Assembly: GCA_030374765.1 (NCBI GenBank)
Contig: JARGXX010000098.1
Location: 1,364,001 to 1,428,000, forward strand
Origin: Agarophyton chilense
Taxonomy: Eukaryota > Rhodophyta > Florideophyceae > Gracilariales > Gracilariaceae
Length of the DNA: 64,000 bases
Direction of reading: 5' to 3'
Below, piece after piece: positions 31,118 through 41,466 of this stretch. The notes beneath the pieces were generated by a model that did not search any database, had not been told where the DNA came from, and saw only the letters and a list, made by a program, of their open reading frames with translations. A program made the translations under genes and the position numbers. Each line of letters opens with the position of its first letter. Within the stretch, counting starts at the first letter, position 1.

Positions 31118-32316
31118 CCCGCTGACCTCTGCTGTCTAGTTCATCTATCGCCGCTCTTCCTCACCGCCGTTTACCCGTTTCGCTGCTTCGTTCTCTTCGT
31201 TCTCTCTGTTTTCTTCGTCGTTCTCATTGCGTCGGGTGTATTGACCGAGTCGTTGGTTGGTGTTGATCTTCTGCTTTCGGTTTTTTTGTGTTGCTCCCTG
31301 AGCTCGTGGTGGTGGTATTGCTTCAACGTTTGACTTTCTACTGTGATTGTGTTTGGGTGGTCGTTGGTACCCGTCTTTTTCGATCGCTATCCGTTTTGTT
31401 GGCCCCCCTCTGTTGTGTTGTTGTGTGGATCCCCGTGTCGTGTTTGCGGGTTCTGATCCAAAAGGTTGAGGACCGTGTTTGTTGAAGTCTGGGCCTGGAG
31501 TTTTTTTTTGGCTCAGCGTTTGCGTGTGCTTGTGTGTTTGGTCTGCATCTTTGCCTGTGCACCGAGCGGTTGATCTGGGGGTGCTTAGGGTGATTCCTAG
31601 TATTCCTCGGGGACGTTAGCCAGGCGGCTTGAACCAAAGCAGGTGTACTGTCAAGCGGGTTCTCCACTGGTCCTTTTAGGACGGATAAAAGTGACGGTCG
31701 AAAGATCAGGTTGAACTTTTGCGGGTGCATTTGTGGACGGGGTGCCGTAGCGTACTGCATTTGGCTGGTTGTTTGCCTTTGTGTGGGAGCCCGAGCTTTG
31801 TGGTTGGGCACTTGGACTGTTGTGAACAGCATCCATAAGGAGCTTTTGATCCGCTGTACGCGGGGAGGAGACGTTTCGAAAGCTGACTTTCTTTTCAGGA
31901 TCAGGCCGCGTGCGATCTTCATTGATTGATCGTTAGAAGCGTATCTTGGTGTTGAAGTAGCTTCGGTTTCGAGGTCGCGCTAGTTCTTGAAAGAGGCCAG
32001 AGAGGGTCAACTTGGTAAAGGCATATCTTCGGTCATTAACTATCCTCTGGAAGCCTCGTAAGGAGCAACGCGCCTTCTCCTTTTCGACGTGGGAGGAGGT
32101 AGACTGCAGAAAACCGTTATCTACCCAGAGGAGCTCTGGGGGCCAGGGGTCCGACCTTTAGGGACGCGGGTATAGGATGCCCTGCCAGTGCACCCGCAGA
32201 CTATTGTCTGCTCAATCTTGAAGAATTGTTTGTTGTTTTTGTTGTCTGTTGTTATTGTTTATTTGTCTATTGTTGTCAAGCTATCTGTTTGGGCCTCTTG
32301 TTAAACTTTGCGCAAC
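31118..32316 (+). promoter_or_regulatory. Copia untranslated leader (about 1.2 kb)
   Basis: No plus-strand reading frame of note precedes the gag ATG at 32317. The region is rich in T and G on the plus strand. A perfect 7-bp hairpin, CCCAGAG-GAG-CTCTGGG, lies at 32124-32140 with a GAGCTC palindrome at its top. It may hold packaging, dimerisation or internal ribosome entry signals; that is inference. A 194-codon minus-strand frame here looks like low-complexity chance. Confidence 0.6.
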
Positions 32317-33165
32317 ATGGATTCATTCAGTGGGGTGGGAATCGAAAAGCTGGTTGAGGATAACTTGCACGTATGGAAGCAGAAGATTGAGCTGCTGCTT
32401 GCACTCAAGAACCTCGACAATCACTTCGACGATCACCTCGACTCTGTTAGACCCATTGACGAAGATGAGCTGTCGACTTGGGAAAAGAGAGATGCCAAGA
32501 CCAGAGCTATTATTAGACTCACACTCAGTGATGAGCATTAAGATCATGTGCGGGACGCCGACAACGCTGCCGATATGTGGAACGCCATTTGCGATGTGTT
32601 CCAACGCAAGACTCAGCTCAACAAAATTAACGCCCGACGGTCCTTCTACTCTGCCAAGATGCGTGATGATGAGAAAATGCTACAGATCATCAACCGTGTA
32701 CGTCATCTGGCATTGGACCTGAAGTATTTGAACGTTCTTGTTGAGGAGGAGGACATGGCTATGGCCATCCTATGCAAACTTACCGAAAGATTCGAGCATC
32801 TCATCGTGGCAATTGATACCACGATTGGCGATCGTCAACTCACTCTAGAGTTTGTGAAGAGTCGTCTGCTGCAAGAAGTGCAGCGAATGAACGATCGTGC
32901 CAAAGAGGAGCCTGGTGGAAGTGAGGCAGCTTTGGTTGGCAGGAAGTCGCGATGGAAGAACATCGAGTGTCATTATTGTCATAAGAAGGTTCATATCCAG
33001 AGGAACTGTTTCAAGAAGCAACGTGATGAGGCTAACAGGAATCAGGTCGATGCTGTTCCCCCAAGTGTCAATACTGAGCTCAGCGATGAGCGAGATACGG
33101 GTGGCAACGACTCTGACTTTGTATGTCTCATTGCTAATGGCTCTGATAAAGCCACGAACAGTGAC
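32317..33165 (+). pseudogene. gag: Copia gag region
   Basis: It starts MDSFSGVGIEKLVEDNLHVW, the usual copia gag opening with a tryptophan-containing IEKL...W motif, and continues as a UBN2-like helical domain (AADMWNAICDVFQRKTQLNK). Near 32968-33009 the zinc knuckle CHYCHKKVHIQRNC (Cys-x2-Cys-x4-His-x4-Cys) binds RNA in this family. The start is the first ATG after the leader. Confidence 0.9.
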
Positions 33166-33540
33166 TGGATTGTTGACTCTGGTGGTACTGCCCACATGAC
33201 TTTTGACGAATCCATGTTCCAAACATATGATAGTAAGGTGTGTTCTGGCGTTAGCATCGGTAATGATTCCAAACTAGAGTCTGCTGGTCACGGTAGTGTG
33301 GAGCTTGATCTAATTGTAAAAGGGTCCAACCGAAAGTGCCAGCTGAAGCAAGTTGTTCATGTACCGAATTTGAGGTACCATTTGCTTTCTGTTTCGGCGA
33401 TTTGTGATCTGGGGTGCAGAGTAGTGTTTGACAAAGAGAAGATATGTGTATACAAAGTATCCAAAGTGGTTGCCGTAGGGCGCCGCATCAAAGGCCTATA
33501 TTACCTTTGCACTGCTGCACACCAGTTTACAGATGTATAC
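33166..33540 (+). pseudogene. pol: Copia protease
   Basis: The aspartic protease active site is DWIVDSGGTAHMT, with the DSG triad usual for copia, followed by VHVPNLRYHLLSVSAICDLG, a conserved block before integrase. In frame with gag and integrase. Confidence 0.9.
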
Positions 33541-34480
33541 AGCGCACTTGTGTCGGACTTGTCACTATTGCATGCTCGAATGGCTCATGTGAATGTGGAT
33601 GGTATCAAGCATATAACTCGGAACAACGTTGTGTCAGGGCTCAATGTAGACGTTGCGCAGGATTCAAATGTGTGCGGCTCATGTGTAGTAGGAAAAGCAA
33701 CCCGTGCTCCGACTCCCAAGCAAGGAGGGGAACGAGCAAAACACGTACTGGAACTTGTTCACTCCGATGTGTCAGGTCCAGTGAGTGGGAAAACCTGGGG
33801 AGACTCGCACTACTGGGTCACATTCATCGATGATCACAGTCGTTTCTGCTTCTTCTACATGCTCAAAACTAAGGATGAGGTGTTCCAGATGTTCCTAAGG
33901 GGGCCCAAATTTGTTCAAAACCAAACTGGCGGACAAGTGAAAACCATCACCGCACGTGACAGCGTGCTCAAAGCAGTGCGGACTGACAACGGTGGTGAAT
34001 ATCTGCCACTTCGTTTTACCAAAGAATTTGAACGTCAGGGTATTGAGAATCAGCGAACTGTGCCTTACAATCCTCAGCAGAATGGACTTGCCAAAAGGTT
34101 CAAACGCACACTCATGGAGTTGGTCAGATCCATGTTAAGTCACAAGAAATTGCCAAAGCACTTTTGGGCTGAGGCACTGAATGTTGCACTGTATATGCGC
34201 AACCGTGTGACTTGCAAAGCTCTACCAAGTAGTGTGACACCATATGAACTGTGGCATGGTCAGAAGCCTGATATGAGCAACCTGCGTGTGTTTGGGAGCC
34301 GATGCTGGTACAAGGTTGTGGATCATAAGCTGAAGAAGCTAGAGGAGCGTGGTGTGGAAGCTATCTTTATTGGGTACACCTCGGGGTCTCACGGATACAA
34401 GTTGTGGGACTCTGAAAAGAAAAAGGTGATTGTGTCAAGAGACGTACGGTTTAATGGGGTTTCGGGCTCAGACAACCAGT
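33541..34480 (+). pseudogene. pol: Copia integrase
   Basis: The HHCC motif is seen as LLHARMAHVN, then IKHI, and CGSCVVGKATR. The DDE core has an aspartate in HSDVSGP, RTDNGGEY, and the third block PYNPQQNGLAKRFKR. At that last position copia members usually show a glutamate in the NG.AER motif. The C-terminal GKxPd-type block is HGQKPDMSNLRVFG. Confidence 0.9.
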
Positions 34481-35530
34481 TTAGCTATGAGGAAGAGGAC
34501 TACGCAGACATTGACTTTAGTAATATGTCTAGTGCACATGGTACCTCTACATCTGACACATCTAGGGCACCCAGTGATGATGACCCTTCTGCGCCTCTGC
34601 CTGACTCTGATGATGCTTCTGACAGCTCTGTTGATGATTCCGCAGCTGACACACCAGTTGAGCCTGTAGTGCATGAGACACAACCTGTTCATAGGTCCAC
34701 GCGTGAACGTAGGAAGCAGAGCTCATGGTGGCGTGAAACTGCTCTACTGACTGCCAGTGATGACACCTCGTCGTCCTATGATGATGCTGTGTCACGTCCT
34801 GATTCCGAAACATGGAAGAAGGCCATGAAGAGTGAGTACCAGTCACTAATTGAGCATGACACATGGGACTTGGTGCCAAGGCCAGCAGACAGCAACGTGA
34901 TTTCGTCCAAGTGGGTGTATGTGGAGAAGTATGAAGCAGCACCATCTGGTGAACCAACTATCAGGTACAAGGCTCGTATGGTTGCGAGAGGATTCCTGCA
35001 GATCGAGGGTGTTGACTTTTCTGAAACATATGCACCTGTTGTTAAGTTTACCTCGATCAGGATGATTCTGTCAGTGACTGCTGTACGAGACTTTCATTTG
35101 CACCAGATGGATGTGAAAACAGCTTTTCTGAACGGTGACCTTAAGGAGACAGTGTACATGGAGCAGCCACCAGGTTTTGTGCAGCAAGGTAACGAGGATC
35201 TGGTGTGTCGTTTGAAGAAAGCCATCTATGGGCTACGACAGGCACCCAGACAGTGGTATGCAAAGATATACTCGTTCCTTGTTGAGGAGATGCAGTTGAC
35301 GCCAAATGACGCAGATGAGTGTGTGTACAGCGAAAGATACTCGGATTCGTTGTTCTGATTGCTCTATACGGTGATGACTTGCTTATTGCAAGTCCGAGCA
35401 TGAAGATAATGGATCGTGTAAAGGCAGAGCTGTCGTCTCGGTTCCACATGAAAGACCTTAAACAAGCTCGCATGGTACTCGGATTCGGGATTCACCGTGA
35501 CAGAGCTAAGCGAGAGTTGTAACTGACTCA
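34481..35530 (+). pseudogene. pol: Copia linker and reverse transcriptase
   Basis: An acidic serine/aspartate-rich linker (to about 34800) is followed by SKWVYVEKY, YKARMVARGF, DFSETYAPVVKFTSIR, HQMDVKTAFLNGDL (motif A), GLRQAPRQWY (motif B) and LYGDDLLIAS (motif C). All are diagnostic of Ty1/copia. Broken. Confidence 0.92.
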
Positions 35531-35551
35531 GTCGGCGTACACATAAACCTC

Positions 35552-36352
35552 TTGGAACGTGTTGGCATGCCCCAGTCCAAACCAGTTGACACTCCAATGG
35601 AAGTTGGCATGGACCTGTCTGCAGTTGAGGATGACCTCAGGGAGGTGCCGTACCGTCAGGTGATTGGCTGTCTCATGTACTTGTCTGTAGGCACTCGTCC
35701 AGATATCTCATACCCGGTGTCCAACCTTGCCAAGTCTGTTGAGAAACCTGGAGAGATTCACTGGAAGGCAGTCAAACGTGTCCTTCTCTATCTCAACGGT
35801 ACTTGTACATTTGGTCACACCTACGGCTTAAACACCGATTTGGCACTTCACGGCTACGTGGACTCTGACTCGGCAGGCGATGTTGCAAACCGCAAGTCTA
35901 CCAGTAGATGCTTGTTCATGATGGCTGGAGGTCCTGTGTCATGGTGTTCAGGCCAACAAGAAGTGGTTGCACTGTCTAGTGCTGAAGCTGAGTATATGAG
36001 TCTGTGCAGTGGTACCAAAGAGGCAATCTGGCTTAGGCCTTTGTGGAATGGCATCGGCATAGTCATTGGAGTAGAAGTGGTCGATTCGGTAAAGTTCCTT
36101 GTTGAACCAGCGCCTTTATATGTTGACAACCAAGTGTGCATTGACCTTGCCCGAAATGGCGTTGTCAACAAGTGTACCAAGCATATTGACATTAGTTTTC
36201 ACTTTACTCGAGGAGCTCTACGTGACAAGTCGATTGTGTTGTTCTACTACCCTACCGATTGCATGAATGCCGATATGCTCAACAAACCACTTTGCCGTGC
36301 GAAGCACGAGAGGTTCCGTGAAGACAGTGGCGTCCGACACCTAGACCTTTGA
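35552..36352 (+). pseudogene. pol: Copia RNase H
   Basis: It shows CLMYLSVGTRPDISYPVS, GYVDSDSAGDVANRKSTS (catalytic aspartate), WCSGQQEVVALSSAEAEYMS and KHIDISFHFTR, the standard copia RNase H signature. It ends about 20 bp before the 3' LTR. Confidence 0.93.
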
Positions 36353-36362
36353 CGTCAGTGAC

Positions 36363-36370
36363 AGAGGGGG
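36363..36370 (+). other. Copia polypurine tract
   Basis: AGAGGGGG lies two bases before the 3' LTR. The older scrap left of the 5' LTR has the weaker AGAGG at the matching place. Confidence 0.75.
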
Positions 36371-36372
36371 TG

Positions 36373-37061
36373 TGTTGGCCGTTGACCGTGTGCTGTCACT
36401 GAAAACCAAAAGTGCAGGGGAGCATGGGCTGTTTTGGAGGGTGCCTCTGGAAAAGCGCATATGCGTGTCAGTCGGATCTCGACGTGAACTCGGGCTGTGA
36501 TTGGCTACTGCAAATGTGCACACGCAATGTGGTGTGTACAGGTGGTATGGCACTATTGGGTGTGTCTGTAGGACACGTGTGTACGTGTTCTACTTGTAAT
36601 ACTGTGCACGCTATTCAGGATGTTCAGTGGGTGTACTATGTACACATCTCACAAGGTGTAACGAATGTACTTGGAGAAGAGACGTGTCATGTGTATTACA
36701 GGAGACTTGGTGTACTGTGCTGGAACGTGAGTGTGTATGGAGGCGGTTTGCAAGTAGTGTGGGCTGACATATTGAAGTTTTGCAAACGTCAGTGTAATTA
36801 TGGGCTGTGCACTGTTGCATTGCCTTGTTGTGCGCTGCAATGACCTATGACTAGGGTTAATGTCGTGCTTGAATATGATTGGTAGTATTGAGTGTCCCTG
36901 CTTTGTAGTCTAGAGTTTACCTTGGGTTGGAGTCTAGATGGCTGACATTTTGGAGTAGTGTATAAGTGAAAGTTGAAGCGCCTGCAAGTAAATCCGAGCT
37001 AGAGCTGGCGACCTTCCTTTTCCTCCCCTCAACCTTTCCTTCAGCATTTCCCTATCCAACA
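36373..37061 (+). repeat. Copia 3' LTR (689 bp)
   Basis: It is bounded by TGTTGG and CCAACA. The TATA position reads TGTATAAG here instead of TATATAAG. It is followed directly by P2 sequence, at the same point as the lone LTR at 45997-46667. Confidence 0.93.
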
Positions 37062-39096
37062 CCAGCCTCTTGAAAAAAGCTGCCGCCTAGGCCGATGAAG
37101 ATCCGAAGAACCACTTGGAGGAAGAGGTCCAAAAAATAAGAAGGGAAATATCCAGGAGCTCCCTCTAAATCTAATAAGAAAAGCAAAGAAAATAAATCCT
37201 CAAATGCTCTGAATTTCCCTAAAACCAAGAAAGGGAAACCCCCCTTAAACTCAAAGATGAAAGGCGAAAGAATCCCTTAAGAAACAGTCGAAAAACGGAA
37301 AAGGCGCTCTAGGACAGGGCGCCTGTGCACATTAAAACGTTTTAGACCCCCGAAGCCCCGTTCCGTGAAGTTTAGTGAACCCGAGTTCAACACCCCTATA
37401 GGAATAAACATATCATAGTTATCCCGTCCAGTTCGTCGGGTTCTCTCTGTGGGTGGTGGTTTTAATCTTTGGGGAAATAACAAGGAAAAACTGGTCACAG
37501 CATTTGACCAAGTTCTGGGAATACTTTACGGAAAGGGATAAAGGCTTGCTCTATCGCCTTCGGTAATCGTCGGTTCTGATTTCAGAAAGGGAATTTATTG
37601 ATTGAAAAAAATCAAGCCCTCTTCCCTAAGCCCTACTTTGGCTAAGGGCATGTCCCAACTAAGGGAGAAGAAATGGATTCTTAAGCATTCTGATAAGAAG
37701 CTGCGATTGGTTTTGTTACATATCGAGGCAAACTCAGACCTTGTAGAGGCTTAACTAGGTAAGGGTGTCTTCTCTGCAGTGGAGTCACTTCCTTATGAAT
37801 CCATCGTCAGTAGCCTTACCCGCATCATCGCTAGATGTGGAATGCCTCGAAACCTATGTGACCAATTAATCAGTGAAACTATGGTACGCTTTGAACCCAT
37901 TCTGTTCTATATTCTCCTGAAGATCCACAAGGCAGCACTCGGAAGCAGACCCATTACCGCTCAACACAGCTACGTACAAACTGGCTTGTCGAGACGGCTC
38001 AGCTTCATCCCTAACGATGTTGTTAAAACGATACCTGCTATTACTGTCAACAGCAAGCAGGTAGTGTGGCAACTGGAACAACTTTGGTATCTCGCCAAGG
38101 ACTGTGCTCTACTCACCTATGATGTAGAACGCTGCTACCCGTCCATGGACATACAAGACGCGTGTAGAACCTTGGTACAGAGGCCACCACACATCTTCAC
38201 GCCCTATCAATACTTTCGGGTTAGGATACTACGGTACAATATGAAACACAACTATATTACCGTATGTTGTAAGGTTCACCTTCAAATGAATGGCCGAGCA
38301 ACAGAAACAGTGGTGAATCCGGCCTTTGCCAACCTCTACCTGTTCTTCAAGTTCCGCTGGATCTTCAGAAGATTTACCAAATGGGTCGTATTCAATCGTC
38401 GATACATCGACGATTTTTTTTGATCCTAAGGTCTGGGGAGCAGATACCGACGCTCATGGAAGCACTTACTAATGCCACCAACGTCAATCTTACACATGAG
38501 GTGAGCAAAGTGTCTGCGATCTACTTGGACTTGGAGATATACAAGGGAAAGAAATTCGAGAGGGAAAACTAGTTGTGCCGTAAAGACTACACCAAACCGA
38601 TCTCTGAGTTCCTATAACTCCATTGTAAGTCTGACTATCCGGCTCATATCTTCACTGGAATTGTGAAGGGGGAAATGATCAGATTCCTCCGAAACACCAG
38701 CGACACAGCCATTTTGGGAAAAAAGTAGCCTTCCTATTCGGGAAGCTGGCTGAACGTGGGTACTCAGGAAAATGATTAAGACCAGCCACGCAGTATGTTG
38801 GCTACAAGGATCGGAAAAAGTACGTATATGGTCCGAGAAAGAAACGCAAGGACTTTGAAAGAGACTGGGTGATAACACAATTCTACTCTCAATTGCGGTC
38901 CTCACTGATGCTATTTAGAGATTATATCCATACTCGATATAGTTGGCCGAACATTTGTCGAAGACGGCGGACCCGTATCATCTTCAGAAGAGAAAGAACA
39001 TTGGCTAAAGCTCACATTACGGGCAAAAAAGAAGAAGAAGAAAGTAATAAGTGGAGTCCACTTAGATTTATTCGGCTTCTAGACCACGTAATATAG
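37062..39096 (+). mobile_element. Penelope-like element P2, copy 4 (most complete at its 5' side)
   Basis: It begins right after the copia LTR with a charged segment that aligns with P1 around 27340-27500, then a block parallel to P1's region around 27590, then the reverse transcriptase. The longest open part, 37779-38423 (214 codons), holds IHKAALGSRPIT, LTYDVERCYPSMDIQDA and RRYIDDFF. At 37280-37284 it keeps the chromovirus target site unfilled. Several breaks elsewhere. Confidence 0.87.
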
Positions 39097-40370
39097 CTTT
39101 GAAAAGGTAGCAGGAGAGTGAGGTGAGCTTAGATGAGGAGAAAAGCAATAGCATACACCGACGGGGCTAGCGCCGCTGGCAACGGAGGTCGCGAACGTGC
39201 CGTGGCACGGAGAAGCTGCGCATCTTGTTGAGGCCCGCCGGTGGGGCTCTAACCAATGGACGATGGAGTGGAGCGTAAAATACTTTGGATATGTAAACAA
39301 CTCCATCATCAGAGGCACCTGGCGCTCAAAGCAGGGTGTATCACGCAGCTAAGCGTCCAAGGCCACCGTATTTTGTGAGACGTGTGGCGCAAATTTCATC
39401 AGCAAGGGCACCCAGAACCGAGACCGCCGCGTGACGCACCAGTGGAAACGCGTGATGGGCGACCACGCACAATGCAATGAGATACGTATGTGAAGGCGCA
39501 CAGCGGCTTTGCGCACGCGCACGATAGCTTTTCGAATCGAGAAGCCGAGCGTCTCTTAGTCGCAGCATTCCGACGTTCAAAGAAATAACTGACATGCCAC
39601 GGCCCTGCCGTTAACTGCATCACGGCACGCCACTACCATCACGCGCGCTTCGCTTCAATAAACCTGAAACTCTTGTGCTAACGTGAGATCAGACCTTCTT
39701 TTATCTGCAACAAATTTATCTCATTACCCCCCTCGTACACGTGTGATACGTATACATGCGAAAAGTATAAACCATTTGTTAAGGACAAATTGTAAGTTGG
39801 AATTTTCCAAACACGCACAGCGTTTTTCGGTCTGACCCATAGAGGAGGGGTTTCGTGGAATTTTCGCCTTTCTGGGATTTTATATTTTCGTAAAAGAATC
39901 CAAGTCTTCGATACAATACTTCTTAGATGTAATGTCTTATTTCGCAGAAAGGTAGGAAAAGGTCTTCAATATATGGACGAGAGCCTCCACGCGCGTTTCT
40001 TTGGGGCGGCCTTCAGACGTTAACACAAATAGACGTCATGCGGCGGCCCTGCCGTTGACTGCGTCAGGGCACGCCACTGCGACCACACACGCCGCGCTCC
40101 GATAAGTCTGAAACTCATGTGCAAACGTGAGCTCAGGATTTCTTTTATCCGCACCAACATTATCTCCTTACACCCCTTCGGACACGTGTGCCACGAGTGC
40201 ATGCGAAAAGTGTGAAGCATAGGTGAATGACAAATTTTAATTGTTTTTCTTTAACTATACACAGCGTACAGGGGTCTTACACATAGAGGAAGGGTTCAGG
40301 GAAGGTTTTACCCAAAGTGGATTCTATATTTTCATAAAAGCAACCAAGTCTTTCATGGTCACACAAAAAG
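39097..40370 (+). other. Interspace between P2 and P3, copy 4
   Basis: Same content as the other interspaces (zinc-finger-like relic, alpha/beta repeats), closest to copy 5 and copy 3 by eye. No gene. Confidence 0.8.
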
Positions 40371-41466
40371 CAGTTCTATAAGTTTCGATGGATCTTCCTG
40401 GACGCAGCAAGCAGTTTCATCATACCCCGCCGGGATATTGATGACGGCTTAGTGGTACTTCGATTCAAAGATGCTGCCGAGAAGCTCAGGGAAAGGCTGA
40501 ACACCTGTTCGAACCTAAACCTATAATAGGTTATCAGTGACCGGAAAGCTATCTAGTTCAATCTGAAGATATACGAAGGACGGCTTTATCTCTTTGAAAG
40601 CATTGTGGTTCTGAGGGCACACACCAAACCCATATCCAAATTCTTGTCTCTCCATGGAAAGTCCAACCACTGCACGCATACATTCACTGCTTTAGTCAAA
40701 GGAGAGATGATCCGATATCTCCGAAACACCAGTGATGAGGCTACGTGGAAACTAGAAGTGAGCCATTTGCTGAAGATTTTGACGCAACGTGGATACAAAC
40801 CAAAATATCTACCAGCAGCCCTGGACTTTGCGGACTTCTGCGACAGGAAAAGGATCCCAGGACAGTCCCAGAAAAAGCCACCCAACTTGGAAGAAATCAT
40901 GAAGTGCTACTTTCATCCACGAATAAAGAAAGTGTGGGGCATACTGCAAGCTTGGTTTACCCTACAGATGCCACATCATGCATAACGAAGCAAGTGGCCC
41001 CGAACCGTTCTATTTTTACGAGGCACCGCCGAGGGCCATAACGTCATCAGTGCGGTACCCAAAATTTTAAAGTCCACAAACAACACTTGCAGTATCTGTC
41101 AGGAAAACGAGCCAGGTTGGGCAATTTGCCCTGGCCCCAGCGCACACAACGGATTCAAGTATGTGCGTCAGGATGATGCGATTTTGGACAAATCACTGTC
41201 AACCGTGCATGCCCCGTGGTAGTGTTACACTGTTTACAGCAGTGCTGTAACGACTCTTAGTCACGGCACTTGCCATACCGCTGTACCGTAACGACTCTGT
41301 TGTAAGCGCCTTGTTGTCAGAAACGTTACAAAGCGTCATACAAACAGTAACTTAGTGGTATCATAGTCGTGTAAAGGTTCCCCCTCCAAGGGAGTACGCT
41401 AGAAGTAGAGCAGTGCTAGGGTTGTGGAAGGGTATACCAGGCGCCTCGGACTTCCCTTCGACTCCT
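40371..41466 (+). mobile_element. P3, copy 4: truncated PLE and upstream pseudo-LTR of P1 copy 2
   Basis: The same as 25321-26416, with a handful of base changes. It carries an uninterrupted stretch where DIRS elements have joined in other units, and ends in the pseudo-LTR hairpins. Confidence 0.85.

Larger units (their letters stand above)
30415..37061 (+). mobile_element. Ty1/copia retrotransposon
   Basis: LTR, primer binding site, about 1.2 kb of leader, gag with zinc knuckle, protease, integrase, reverse transcriptase, RNase H, polypurine tract and LTR, in the Ty1/copia order with integrase before polymerase. The ends are TGTTGG...CCAACA. The two LTRs differ at roughly 33 of about 688 positions by eye. 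The element looks nearly whole, with about three breaks in its coding part. There is no clear target duplication, because the left LTR is shared with an older fragment. Confidence 0.95.

Noticed and set aside
31338-31922. A 194-codon minus-strand frame in the copia leader as a gene
   Set aside because: Low-complexity Thr/Gln/Arg/Pro composition caused by the GT-rich plus strand; no domain, and no second copy to test conservation.
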